The translations under genes were made by a program, and so were the position numbers. A model generated the notes under the pieces. The model ran no database searches. It saw only the letters and a list, made by a program, of their open reading frames with translations, and was not told the DNA's origin. A DNA stretch of 64,000 nucleotides, from assembly GCA_914767715.1 (NCBI GenBank), contig OU612067.1, positions 26,384,162 to 26,448,161 on the forward strand. Reading direction: 5' to 3'. Below are positions 13,501-23,737 of the stretch, piece by piece (the stretch's first letter is position 1; every line of letters begins with the position of its first letter). The stretch comes from Membranipora membranacea (Eukaryota; Bryozoa; Gymnolaemata; Cheilostomatida; Membraniporidae).

Positions 13501-16500
13501 TGAGCCTAGCAAGATTATATAATAATATCGTCGTTTCCATAAATTTTGACTAAATGCATTGTTATTTTACTTGGCAGACTTGGTCATGAGCATCCTATCT
13601 CATTGAGAAACGGAAAATGCTCGAACACTAAACTTGCACAATCTAACAGTGGGCCTGTGGTGTAGTGCATTGGACAAGGGTCATAATATCACAAGACATA
13701 CACAAACATTACATACATTACTGCTGGAACTCTGGCCGAGACAGTTCACTTTACAAATAAAGCAGTCACTGGGTCCAGTCTGAGAGCAACATTCCCAATC
13801 AAAATGATGGAGCTTCAAATATGACTACCTGACAGTGAAAGTCCTTAATTAATACTTGTTGAAAAGAAGGTGCCACAAGATAGAAGTTTATTACAGGACA
13901 AACTACTTCTTGGTGACTCACATGTTATTATTGGTCTTTCTTCAGCAGCCATGGAAAAAGTGGCATTTATCTCCTGCTATGATCACAATGCTGTCCAGTG
14001 CAGTCTATGAGCTAGTGTAGATCAGACAATGTGAGAAATGGCAAGTTTCTGCTAAATGTCACAATCTACTTTGCTATCATTTTCACCAACAGATTTTCCA
14101 GTCAAGGGTTGAGAGATTTTTGTCCAATGAGATACTTTGTTTATATTTTTGCCGTATTTGATTGGCCAATATACCATCGTGTCAAGGTCATCCAAACCGG
14201 AAAGGAAGTTGGCAGAGAAAATTTGTGAAAAAATTGTTTTTGGAAACTGAAGAGCTTTGCTAATTCTTGACTCACTTTGTTAGTTAACAAACTTTGCTGA
14301 TATGAAATATCTTACTGTCTGTTTGTCTTGTATAGAGCAGAACTGAATGTACAATAGTTTGTAAGGGAGTTTTTGTGGAAGTGCAAACACATATTTATAT
14401 ATATATATATACCGGGTCTAAAGTAAAGGCCTACACTACCTACAGCCATAGGCATCTGGAGTTACAAGCATGTAACTCCAGATGCCTATGCCTACAGCTA
14501 CACCATTCAAATCAATGGAATGGTCCATTCTCCCCACCTACTCTACCTACTTAGTAGGCTACTACTTAACTACTTTACTACTGTGCAGCTCAACCATCAT
14601 GATATCCATTATATTACCTTACCTTACCTTCAACTTAATCCAAACCGTCCACATCACGGGCACATTTGGATAAATATACCTTCAGTGTGTTCGGAGGGGT
14701 ATTGCGTACTGGTATTGCAGGTGATTAATTTACAGAAAAAACGTTAAAAATACACCAATAATTGAACATTAATAAATTGCCTGCCCAGTTATGAAGAGAA
14801 AGGATTTATAGTAAACAAGTTGACCATAGTTAATCGATGTGTATCGGTATGTACTTGATATGTACATGTAATGCTAAGATGTTAGTTAATTGTTAGAAGG
14901 CTGTCAGGTTAATTTGGAGGAAAATATACCTTTACCTCTGGCCTCATTCTATTATAGTAGCTATGTGACCATGCATCACAACTATGCTGCCAACTAATTG
15001 TTTTACCTCTGGTGTCGTGGGTAGATGAAACAAAGCGTATATAGTTATTCAATTTTATGTCGAACAGTCCTCCTTCCACTTTTCTAAGAAATGTAATATC
15101 TATTGCTTCTCTCCTGTCAGACAAAAGGGGAATAGCATGGTTAGTCATACATTCAGTTACGCTGTCAGTTTTATTTAAATGATAGATCCATTTTACTGCA
15201 TTTCTCTGAACTTTTTCCAAGCTATTATTCAGACCAATGTTATGTGGCGACCACACCTGACATGTATATTCTAAGATGGGTTTAACCATGGTTTTGTAAG
15301 CTAGAAGTTTGGTTTTAACCGGGGCCTCTTTGAGTCCTCGTTTTATGAGACCGAGTGAACGATTCGCCTTCTTTACTACATTCGATATATGTGCATTCCA
15401 TTTCAGGTTGGAATGGATGGTCACACCAAGGTACTTGACAGAGTCTGAGTGTGGTATGACATTGTCACCAAGCTTCAGACTTATATCTGGCTGATCACTT
15501 CCTACTTTCACATGTACACATTTCTTATGGTTGAAAATCATACCCCATTTATCAGCCCAACTTTTCAATTCATTTATATCATCTTGAAGAGATTTAGCAT
15601 CATTTATGACTTCTGAGCATAAGATGGTGTCATCTGCATATAACCTGCAGTCAGAGTTTTGGATTGACTGTGAGATGTCATTAACGTATATCAGAAACAA
15701 AAGTGGTCCTAAGACCGATCCCTGTGGAACACCAGATGAAGCATGAAATATACTAGATTTATTGCCATTAATGTTAACAGTACATGTCCTATCAGTCAGC
15801 CAGCTTTCAATCCATTCAATGCATTTACTATCAAACTTATAATGTTTCAATTTATGAATAAGCAGCTCATGAGGCACCTTATCGAAGGCTTTTGAAAAAT
15901 CAAAACTAATAATATGGTAATCTTTGTGCTGATCAAGGGATTGGGTTGCAAAATGAATGACATGTAATAGTTGAGTTGTAGTATTCAGCCCTCTCCTGAA
16001 TCCATGTTGCCTGTCACTCACAATATCATGCTCCTCTATATGACTCCACATGTTAGAACAGAGTATGTGTTCAGTAAGCTTGGATATAATACATGTGAGA
16101 CTGATCGGACGGTAGTTGTTGCTATCGGAACGGTCACCACCTTTATACACTGGAGTGACATTTGCATGGCGCCATATCTTCGGTACTTTACCAGCCTTCA
16201 CACTAGCCTGAATCACATGTTGAACACAATCTATAAAAGATGGTACATTGTTGGCAAACATCTTCAGGGTCATAGCAGAAATGTTGTCTGGTCCGCAAGA
16301 TTTTCTAGAGTCAAGTTTCTTGAGCATGACTTCTATGCCAGATTTACTGACTTGTATTTTATCCATAACTGATATATGCGTTTCTGCCATCTTAGGCTTA
16401 TTATATTGCTTTGCAGTGTAGACTGAGGCAAAATGCTCAGCTAACCTATCAGGTACCTGGTCAGATGGAGTATCTTTGAGCCCAGTGATACTATTGGATC

Positions 16501-19409
16501 GACCACTGGTTTTCTTCAGATAGTTGAACAAAGGTTTAGAATTGCCATCTTCCAACTGCTTGGTAAGATGGTCTTTGAGGTAAGAGCTCTTAGCATTCTT
16601 AACTTTCATTTTGATCTCAGAGCATATATCATCATACTCATTTTCATGGGCTATGCTAGGGAATCGTTCATTCCGGTTAAATAGCCGATCTCTTTTACTA
16701 ATGAGGCGTTTAATTTCACGTTTAATCCATGGATGTCCCTTAGGCCTATTTAGCTTACCTGGTATAGTTGCTGTAGCTTCTTTAGTTGCAGATTCAAATT
16801 TATTCCAGATGTTTTCAACTGAGAGGTTGTCCTTTTCAGTTTCTTTGTAGAATGTTTTTAGACTGGAGAAGTGTTCTTCGATTTTGGAGTAGTCTGCCTT
16901 GTTGAAGTTGAGTCTTTTTTGCTGGGTTGTGTTGGTTTCACTCTTCTCAAAGCTTTGGATAGCAATCTCGGTGAGGATCATTTTATGATCCGAGATGTAT
17001 GGTTTAATATTGCACGTAACAGTCAACTGATCCAATGCAGACTTATTAACCATAACAAGATCAAGCGTATTACCGGCTATGTGAGTGGAATCAAGAACAA
17101 GTTGAACCAGATCAGCATCATTTATAATTTCAAGAGCTTTGTTGTGCAATGCTTTCTTATTTGATGAAGGCTTAACAAAGGATGTATCACCATCTTTCCT
17201 CCAGACAATATCTGGCAGATTGAAGTCACCAAAATAAAGGCAGTTATCATGAACATTTTCATCAATCAAGGCTTCTAAATTGTCTAGACAGTATTCATTT
17301 GGCGGTCGATAGTACACAACAAAGTTAATTTTGACTTTAGGATGCACCTGGATTTGTAAAGTGACAGACTCACCTGGTCCATAGGAAGTATTGAGGATGA
17401 CAAGTGATGATTCAGTAGACGTGGCGAAAAGGGTTCCCCCAGCGCCTTTCTTTCTATCGTTTCTATATAAAGTATACTTATTTCCTAAGAATTCGTTATC
17501 ATCAAAATTTTCACCAATTTTTGTTTCAGTGACTGCTATGAGATCTGGTTTATATGTTTCAACATTTGCTTTAATCAGGTCCAGTTTTCCTTTAATAGAG
17601 TTACAGTTCATACTGAGAACTTTAACTTTCCCCATTATCCTTGTTTGATTCTCCAGTGAGCTGTTTGTTGTTAGCACTGTCGTCTGCTTCAAGTTGTTGT
17701 GTTGCAGGTGCCTGAATGCTCATGGAGACATCACCGGTAACTTGTGGGCAAGCTGGTTCAGCATTAGTGGCTTGCGGGTTAGTTTCTTTGGCTGGTGCTT
17801 GTACAGATTCTTCGTCTTCATCATCTTCAAGAGAAGTATGGTATTCCTCCTCCGCTATATCATCTTCTTCTTTGTATAAGGATCTCTCACCGTTGGTGGT
17901 TTCATATATCTCACCTTTAAATATTTTAAATGATCTGTCTCCATGCTTAGCTCTGATGTTTGTCAGTTTCCTCACAAGAGCACGGTCCTCCCTAAGCTGT
18001 TCCTCATCTAAAAATGGTCTTGCAAACACATTCTTGAATTCTTCTGCCGTATCAGTATCAAATCGTAGCTTATTGACCTCTTTTATGAACATCCACTTGA
18101 TAGCAGGGTTAATACATGTGATTGCAATGGGTGGATCTATTTTTCCATTTGAAGGTAAACGATCAGCCACTTGTATTTCAGTGGAATATATCTTACATAA
18201 GAAGTGTAACTGCTCAATAATGTTGTTGATATTTCTGTTACCTTTCATATTATAAACTACTAATGTGAGATTAGGATCAGGGTTGAAACGGTGCTTCTTA
18301 CTAGGCACTGTTGAGGGGTTCCTATTATTTACAAGCGGGTGACCACTTGAGTTTGTCATACCTCTACTCATATTATGGTTTCGTTGAAAAGGAGGCGGTG
18401 GTCTAGGATACCTGTTTTGGAGTGGGGGTCTGAGATACATATCTGGGGGTCTGGGATACATGTCAGGGGGTGCCATAACAGATGGTGGAACCTTATCCCA
18501 TACATTATCTGATAGTCTGTGTCTATTAGTCATAGTATCATGGTCATCATCCGATTCATACCATGATCGATTCTCTGTTCGACTGGGTCGACATGGGGAC
18601 AACTCCTCAGCAATGGGTTTAGCACACTTCAAGTTGTGAATTATACTACTGATTTCAGCGCTATTATCATTTAGAGATTTGCCATGATCGGACACTAGCT
18701 TATCAAGGGACGATCTATGATCATTAACCATTTTGTCTAAATCAACAAGTCTGGCTGATAAGTTATTCAATATCTGTTCAGAGAGCTTGACTCTCTTGGG
18801 AGGCTCATCCAACATCATCTCTACTTTTTTGATAATACCAGAGAATAGGTTTTCTGAGTGCTTAGGTAACACCATTGGCTTACATTTGAAGCATAGATAT
18901 ACTAGAGGATTATCTTCATGTTTGTTAAGCATTTCGTAAATCTCAAGCTTCATCTTGCCGTCACATCTTATGTGAGTATAGTGTTTGCAGAAGTCACAAG
19001 CTATTCCAGCATCGTTATCTTTCACTTCATTTGAGCATACCAGACAATTTTCATCACATGTCCCATTGGTCTTTGGCTTACCTTTGTTTTTGGCGGAGGC
19101 TGATGCTTTCTTGCTTACGCTTGTCTTCGATTGGCTTAGTTGTTCTTGACTTGAGGCCATTTCTATAGCTACAATATGATTGGTAGGTTGGGGTAGGTTG
19201 TAAGAAAATGTGCATAAATTTTAGGAGTAGTTATAATGACTCCTCAAATAATACAGTGCTATCCCTTAACCTTCAATTTAACTTTTGTCACTAGATTTGG
19301 TGGGTATGAAGAAGTGGTTAGCCTAAGTTAAGTGTATATGTTATCAGTTGTAAGACCTACTTACAGCTGACAACATTGATGGTCAAGTCTTCAATCAATC
19401 CTTTCTCAA
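156..19409 (-). CDS. TRAPPC10: TRAPPC10, trafficking protein particle complex subunit 10 (partial, multi-exon)
   Basis: Subunit of the TRAPP II tethering/Rab-GEF complex of the Golgi and recycling endosomes. Coding segments in transcript order (minus strand): 19409-19365, 13248-13167, 12966-12831, 12541-12351, 11932-11740, 11312-11201, 10815-10693, 10395-10271, 7712-7566, 6809-6665, 6285-6126, 5719-5592, 5043-4921, 4273-4064, 3616-3491, 3089-2965, 2641-2509, 2192-1999, 1617-1508, 1247-1106, 890-696, 444-156. All joins have AG/GT borders and compatible phases. Segments follow the vertebrate protein in order: SYGRPVKKVRLCGNFVPF, KFEDAMRQERERRTEPDW, LVQYDELDALFAQFIV, FSRQCNLLVKLERP, CWVFLTCKELL, then the beta-sandwich C-terminal half ending near NWAISGAKAG. 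About 1,078 codons were recovered, against roughly 1,260 in human. The last exon(s) lie left of base 1. The first segment is open but has no ATG, so the start codon lies in an unrecognised upstream exon. The orthology is clear; exon edges were read by eye. Confidence 0.93.
7517..7555. repeat. TA/CA-type microsatellite
   Basis: Alternating TA dinucleotides run through this stretch beside the donor side of the TRAPPC10 exon at 7566-7712. It is simple sequence within an intron. The open frames that cross it are artefacts of the repeat. Confidence 0.85.
7933..8582. repeat. 26-bp minisatellite, 25 copies
   Basis: A 26-bp unit (beginning ATTGAACAGTCCTGGAGCAT) is repeated head to tail exactly 25 times over 650 bp with no spacers. 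Variation is almost confined to one position (AGTCCTGG versus AGTACTGG) plus a few single changes such as CATTTTC, CAGATTC and TCAGG. The array lies in the 2.5-kb TRAPPC10 intron between the exons at 10271 and 7712. The even homogeneity suggests recent expansion by slippage or unequal exchange. Confidence 0.95.
8935..9395. repeat. 66-bp tandem repeat, 7 copies
   Basis: Seven copies of a 66-bp unit starting GGTGTGGGGAACCTATTGGG and ending near GGAGTATCAT, the last one a base short. Copies differ at a handful of shared sites (AACGTTAGG or TATGTTAGG; CAATATT or CAAGATT; ACTAC or ACTGC), which defines at least two subtypes in a mixed order. It lies about 350 bp from the 26-bp array in the same TRAPPC10 intron. 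No coding potential is seen. Confidence 0.93.
10938..10998. repeat. short GATGTCTC-type tandem repeat
   Basis: Repeated GATGTCTC and GATGTATT words of 9-10 bp make a short imperfect array within a TRAPPC10 intron. Confidence 0.7.
13249..14446. other. TRAPPC10 intron with no recognisable gene
   Basis: This is the proximal part of the long first recognised intron (13249-19364). No exon of TRAPPC10 or any other family was found. A B-box-like word at about 13049-13061 (GTTCAAATCC) hints at an old tRNA-derived SINE, but no body or tail could be delimited. Confidence 0.5.
14447..14490. repeat. short inverted repeat; right arm is one of two 20-bp direct repeats flanking the LINE region
   Basis: CATAGGCATCTGGAGTTAC is followed after five bases by its exact reverse complement. 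The right arm, TGTAACTCCAGATGCCTATG at 14471-14490, occurs again without change at 20011-20030 on the far side of the LINE. The pair could be a target-site duplication or a dispersed repeat end. Confidence 0.75.
14909..17635 (-). CDS. LINE ORF2: AP endonuclease and reverse transcriptase
   Basis: Encodes the retrotransposition enzyme, about 908 aa from the ATG at 17635-17633. The frame is open 57 bp further upstream, but this ATG (MGKVKVLSMNC) begins exactly where APE-type endonucleases start. Endonuclease motifs in order: SMNCNSIKGK, TETKIG, VVYYRPPN, GDFNLPDI and SDHKM, covering roughly the first 240 residues. The RT domain, in the second half, shows NNYRPISLT, HGFRRG, FDFSKAFDKVPH, GVPQGSVLGP and catalytic LYADDT. 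A C-terminal region follows with no RNase H. All catalytic signatures are intact and there is no internal stop. It overlaps the ORF1 stop by 14 bp in another frame, which fits translation by reinitiation or coupling. Family assignment to CR1-like is by architecture and motif style, not by a search. Confidence 0.93.
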   Translation of the reverse strand: MGKVKVLSMNCNSIKGKLDLIKANVETYKPDLIAVTETKIGENFDDNEFLGNKYTLYRNDRKKGAGGTLFATSTESSLVILNTSYGPGESVTLQIQVHPKVKINFVVYYRPPNEYCLDNLEALIDENVHDNCLYFGDFNLPDIVWRKDGDTSFVKPSSNKKALHNKALEIINDADLVQLVLDSTHIAGNTLDLVMVNKSALDQLTVTCNIKPYISDHKMILTEIAIQSFEKSETNTTQQKRLNFNKADYSKIEEHFSSLKTFYKETEKDNLSVENIWNKFESATKEATATIPGKLNRPKGHPWIKREIKRLISKRDRLFNRNERFPSIAHENEYDDICSEIKMKVKNAKSSYLKDHLTKQLEDGNSKPLFNYLKKTSGRSNSITGLKDTPSDQVPDRLAEHFASVYTAKQYNKPKMAETHISVMDKIQVSKSGIEVMLKKLDSRKSCGPDNISAMTLKMFANNVPSFIDCVQHVIQASVKAGKVPKIWRHANVTPVYKGGDRSDSNNYRPISLTCIISKLTEHILCSNMWSHIEEHDIVSDRQHGFRRGLNTTTQLLHVIHFATQSLDQHKDYHIISFDFSKAFDKVPHELLIHKLKHYKFDSKCIEWIESWLTDRTCTVNINGNKSSIFHASSGVPQGSVLGPLLFLIYVNDISQSIQNSDCRLYADDTILCSEVINDAKSLQDDINELKSWADKWGMIFNHKKCVHVKVGSDQPDISLKLGDNVIPHSDSVKYLGVTIHSNLKWNAHISNVVKKANRSLGLIKRGLKEAPVKTKLLAYKTMVKPILEYTCQVWSPHNIGLNNSLEKVQRNAVKWIYHLNKTDSVTECMTNHAIPLLSDRREAIDITFLRKVEGGLFDIKLNNYIRFVSSTHDTRGKTISWQHSCDAWSHSYYNRMRPEVKVYFPPN
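17622..19160 (-). CDS. LINE ORF1: PHD-finger nucleic-acid-binding protein
   Basis: A 512-aa protein that would bind element RNA. A Cys/His cluster near residues 34-95 (CDENCLVCSN, CDFCKHYTHIRC, YLCFKCK) has PHD-finger spacing, as in ORF1 of many invertebrate CR1-like elements. It is followed by a Ser/Asp-rich part with coiled-coil character, a proline-rich stretch of PPDMYPRPP type, and a domain at about 295-420 containing LTLVVYNMKG, DRLPSNGKI and WMFIKEVNKLRF. That domain resembles the RRM-like/C-terminal region of LINE ORF1 proteins. The tail is acidic. The reading frame is intact. It sits directly upstream of ORF2 with a short overlap. The PHD call is from cysteine spacing and the second domain is less certain. 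Confidence 0.88.
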   Translation of the reverse strand: MASSQEQLSQSKTSVSKKASASAKNKGKPKTNGTCDENCLVCSNEVKDNDAGIACDFCKHYTHIRCDGKMKLEIYEMLNKHEDNPLVYLCFKCKPMVLPKHSENLFSGIIKKVEMMLDEPPKRVKLSEQILNNLSARLVDLDKMVNDHRSSLDKLVSDHGKSLNDNSAEISSIIHNLKCAKPIAEELSPCRPSRTENRSWYESDDDHDTMTNRHRLSDNVWDKVPPSVMAPPDMYPRPPDMYLRPPLQNRYPRPPPPFQRNHNMSRGMTNSSGHPLVNNRNPSTVPSKKHRFNPDPNLTLVVYNMKGNRNINNIIEQLHFLCKIYSTEIQVADRLPSNGKIDPPIAITCINPAIKWMFIKEVNKLRFDTDTAEEFKNVFARPFLDEEQLREDRALVRKLTNIRAKHGDRSFKIFKGEIYETTNGERSLYKEEDDIAEEEYHTSLEDDEDEESVQAPAKETNPQATNAEPACPQVTGDVSMSIQAPATQQLEADDSANNKQLTGESNKDNGES

Positions 19410-20571
19410 CTTAGCCGGTCAAAAAAGGATAGACAGGAGGTTGATGACTGAAAGAAAAAAAAAAAATTTAAAGAATAAGAATGAACACTCCACAGACAAC
19501 AGGCAATGTGAAAAAAATTGGTGTTGTTTGAAGTAGAAAAATACCCTAACTGTGATGGTGAGATTTCCTTCTGACAGAAGATGATGCAGTACTGGTAGTT
19601 TTATCAAACTACTTTGGTTGTTGTTCAGACCCCCGGTGGGGCCTAAGCCCCTGAGCAGTCAGGACAGGTAATTTATCCTGTACCCAACAGTGATGTTTAT
19701 GGACGGTTGGTTTGGGTTGAGGTAAGTGTTGTTGCTTCAGTCTTGGTGGTAGATATCAATTCAGCAGGAGATACTAGGTTATACAATGAAAAGTTAATCT
19801 TTTCTTTCAGAGCAGCAAATTTTGCAGCTTGCCGCCATGAAACCGGAAATAAATATATCATAGGCATCTGTGTTATAATCATGTATAGTATGTATAGATT
19901 GCTGATGCACATGACATACATTAACAACCAACCCTTTCCCAAACAAACATGGTTTTTCAGGGTGGTTGATCATCAATCATGATCATGCATGACACTGGAA
20001 AAGTATTGACTGTAACTCCAGATGCCTATGATGAGTTGAGCCAGACTGACAGATACACAACAAACTCAGTGTCTCAGATCAACCCCTCATTGGTCTTAGT
20101 CATTGTGTGCTGTTATAGGTGGAGACACTAGACAAGTCTCTGATCAACATAATTCCAATCCGTCTATGAAGCTGACCTGTTATTGGACTGCCTCGACTCA
20201 ACAGCTGCACCCCTGACTCTGTTGGTTTACACAATGTGTTAAAGTTACTCTTTGGCTTAAATTATCCAGCCAAATCGATGTATCAGGTGGCTAAAGTAAA
20301 AGATTGATGTATCGGCCTACCCCTTACATTCAATACAAGTAGGGTCATGTAGTTGTCGTAGAAAAAATATACTAAACAATAATGCAATAACTCAATCCCT
20401 GTTTCAACAACCAACTCTCTGTTTTTAAATTTCAGAAAAATATAAGAAACCTTCAGATCTCTTGGTGCAGTTTGGCTGGAGGACCACATACGATCGGAGA
20501 CAGAGGGAGACTTTCATTCAGCTTATATCTATTTGACCTGACACAAGACAGCTGTTGTGGTGAAAGAACTA
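19410..20571. promoter_or_regulatory. Divergent promoter region between TRAPPC10 and AP-3 beta (inferred)
   Basis: TRAPPC10 runs leftward and the AP-3 beta gene rightward from this interval of about 1.1 kb. Missing 5' exons of TRAPPC10 and both 5' UTRs should be here. No TATA box or CpG-rich core was identified by eye, so the promoter call is by position only. An open frame at 19419-19607 on the minus strand was considered as the first TRAPPC10 exon but has no suitable donor in phase. Confidence 0.4.
20011..20030. repeat. second copy of the 20-bp direct repeat flanking the LINE region
   Basis: An exact 20-of-20 match to 14471-14490. It delimits a 5.5-kb segment that contains the entire LINE and the first recognised TRAPPC10 coding segment. 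Confidence 0.75.
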
Positions 20572-23500
20572 ATGGCGGGTAACGGAGTCGGTGGAGGCTT
20601 TCAGAGCTCGTCAGGCTATGCAGGCAATGAAGCTATTGAAGGAACAATTGAGAATGATAAACCACATGATCCCGCATCGAGTGGTCTGTTTGGAACAGAC
20701 TTCAAAAGGTAATGTTATATTTATTCTTGCGGACTAGTTAAGCACTCAACTCATTGCATCATTCGTGAAGAAAACCTCATAATTGGATCACAGACATATA
20801 ACATTTAAATATTATTATAGATCTGAATTTGGGTTTGTTGCTAAGTTAGAACAACTGCCAAGAGTCTTGTTTGATATTTCAAATCGGTAAGCTAACTGGG
20901 TTCAGACACTTTATTCAAACATTTCTGTGCACATTTGCACATTGCATAATAAGGATGTGCTTCGTTTCCGTCTCTTAGAAGATGCTAGATAATGACCAGT
21001 ATCAAGAGACCCAAACTTTGCTATTTAGGGCTAAATTCAAAGCAAATATGGTATCTGGTGCCCCAAGAATGATCCTGTTTCTGGTGGTTTGATACTTTTG
21101 TTATTTTACTGCACTATGTCTTTAGCAGCCAATCGCCTTTAAAATTGTCAAATGTGTTGTCATGTTCCAAGTTCATAACAAGCCTAAGGATATCAACTTT
21201 ACCAACTAAGCTATGCGTAACTGTTCCTTCTCTCAATGATCGGCAGATCATTTTCTGTTTACTGCTCACTGGTTAAGCCCATTAATTTGTGTAGCATAAC
21301 AAACATGTTTTTTTCAAATTCATTAGACTCGAGTATGAGTTAAACCAGACAGAAGTTCACTATGATTTAATTTTTATAAAAAAATACAAAATTGTCAGTC
21401 GAGGGAAAAAAATCAAATTTATTGGCACTATTCACACTAAAACTTTGAGGTTTCTGGAGCATTATGAATATGAATAACTTTTGGGTTACATCAAGTGAGC
21501 CATATGAATTTTATGTACGGAATTATCTGCTGCTTTAACGACGCATTATGATTTGTCTCCCCTGCAGACATGACGATCTGAGAGAAATGCTTGATTCCAG
21601 TGATGATAAGAAAAAGCTTGAGGCTATGAAGAGAATTATTGGTGTAAGTATGAGATATCAGAGTGATATCCTTATCAGGGCCTACTAGTGGCGATAAGAT
21701 CTGAACTCTGATATCACGTGACTTGTTCACTGATCGGCACCGGAGAAATTCTGCTCTGATCAGTAATGACTATTAATATTATTTTATTATTATTTTATAT
21801 TTCTAAAAATACGAAAGTTTGCTAATGTTTGTGATTTATTAGCCAATAGGCAAATAAAATTTGCCTGTTTTGCAATGTCATCCTCTGCATATGGTTTAAA
21901 TGCAAATTTTGCTGTCCCATGAGGTGATACCACTATATATAAGTCACCCTTACTATCATTTCCCATCTAGTCCCTATATATCATATATGTTGCTCTATTT
22001 TAGATGGTAGCCAAAGGTAAAGATGCATCTGGGCTATTTCCAGCGGTGGTGAAAAATGTTGTGTGCAAAAACTTAGAGGTTAGTAATCTTTTTGGGGTGC
22101 TTTTATATAAATAAATGGATATGAGTCAGCCTCTGAAACTCCATATTGTTGGCGCATGACAGACTCGGTAAATATAAATATAGCACTGAATGTTATTTTG
22201 CTTCATCCTTTGCTAGTTACAGGTAATCTTGTGATAAGTCGTTGATTTCCAGGTGGTAAGTGAGGAACTTTGATCGATTATCGATCATAACTTATTTTTA
22301 TTTTCATTACTGTAAACATCACACTGCTGTTATGAAATATGATATAATTTTGTTATTCACTATTTATTTACAGGTTAAGAAGCTTGTATACGTCTATTTG
22401 ACCAGATATGCAGAGGAGCAGCAGGATCTAGCTTTGTTATCCATAGCAACATTTCAACGTTCCATGAAGGTAAGGCGCAAATATGAATAAAAAAATATAA
22501 AATAATATGTTGATGTCCTGCTAGTTTCAAGTCCTCCCGGGCGCACTTTCCAATATTTCATTCGTTGAAGTAAAAAACCAACATGCTTCAAACCATCATC
22601 TAATCTTGCGACCTCTATATATGTGATTACTCATTGTGAACACACACATACAATCAGGCAGTTGTCTCTTTGAAGTTGTCTCATCCTTGCTGTGATAACC
22701 ACTATGATCACATGGCATTCTGATCACATGATTATAAATGTGCTTTTATTAGAATGGAGCATTGAATAATTCATGAAGCTAAAATATTTTAATTGGAATT
22801 TGGTGTGACTCCTCTAAGTAAAATGTGATGTTTAGCAGTCAGTAGCAAGGATGAAGTGACTTTTTCAGGCATGCTCTAATGATATCTTGTCAAATACAGC
22901 ACGATATGCTTACGTAACTCTAGCTAGACTCACTGACAATGTTGTTCATCTTATTTTGACAGGATCCCAATCAGTTAATCAGAGCTAGTGCTCTGAGAGT
23001 ATTATCCAGTATTAGAATCCCAGTCATAGTGCCGATTATGATGCTAGTAATCAAAGATGGTGTGGGTGATATGTCTCCATATGTGAGAAAGTCTGCCGCT
23101 CACGCTATACCTAAGTTATACAGGTAAGCTTGTGTGGATACAAACTGTCATTTGATAGAAAGGGCCAGCTCTAATTGCTATGCTGTGGTCCCCCCCCCCC
23201 CCAACAAAGCTTGCAAAGACAGGCTAGGAAAAGGCCACCTTTGTGTGCCATGTTTGATCGGTTCTTTTTCACAACCAAACAACATTGCATGGTGAGTTAA
23301 GAAAAAAGTCTTAATGTAAAAAAAACACATATGGCAAGTGTTTGAATTCGTTTGCTTATAAGAAAGTCTATGTTTGAAATTCCATGCTTGCCATTGAACA
23401 AGTTTGTATGAACTTTGATTTTTAAAGTTAATATGACACAGCATCCACAGATAATCAAATTGATTTTGTGGTCAAATTGACCTTTGATATAATACCAATC

Positions 23501-23697
23501 TCACTGATACACTATATAGGGTTATAGCTGACATTTAACAGGCTTTGAAAATTGGTTTTCAATTTAATAATAAATCTATGTTGCAATCCATCATTAGGAA
23601 TACGCTACAACATAGGAAGGGAATCAACACTATAACCACAATAGGTGTATATTATATATATACATATATATATATGATTTAAACAATCCTACAGAGT

Positions 23698-23737
<40 letters not shown>

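Larger units (their letters stand above)
14613..19200 (-). mobile_element. CR1-like non-LTR retrotransposon (LINE), apparently full length
   Basis: The element lies on the minus strand inside the TRAPPC10 intron. It has two long uninterrupted ORFs in the order ORF1 then ORF2, a 3' UTR of about 280 bp and a short 3' tail of AAGGT repeats (14613-14630, seen as TACCT on the plus strand). The endonuclease-RT architecture without RNase H, together with a PHD-type ORF1, is usual for CR1/L2-related elements. The 5' limit is uncertain; 19.2 kb is an estimate just upstream of the ORF1 start. A 20-bp direct repeat lies further out, at 14471 and 20011, and could mark a larger insertion unit. Intact ORFs suggest a young, possibly still competent copy. 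Confidence 0.85.

Noticed and set aside
15309-18255. Several plus-strand frames of 60-180 aa
   Set aside because: They are shadows of LINE ORF1 and ORF2 on the other strand.
19419-19607. Minus-strand frame beginning MIKLPVLHHLL as first TRAPPC10 exon
   Set aside because: No donor in the right phase was found to join the 19409-19365 segment, and the tail of the frame is low-complexity hydrophobic sequence.
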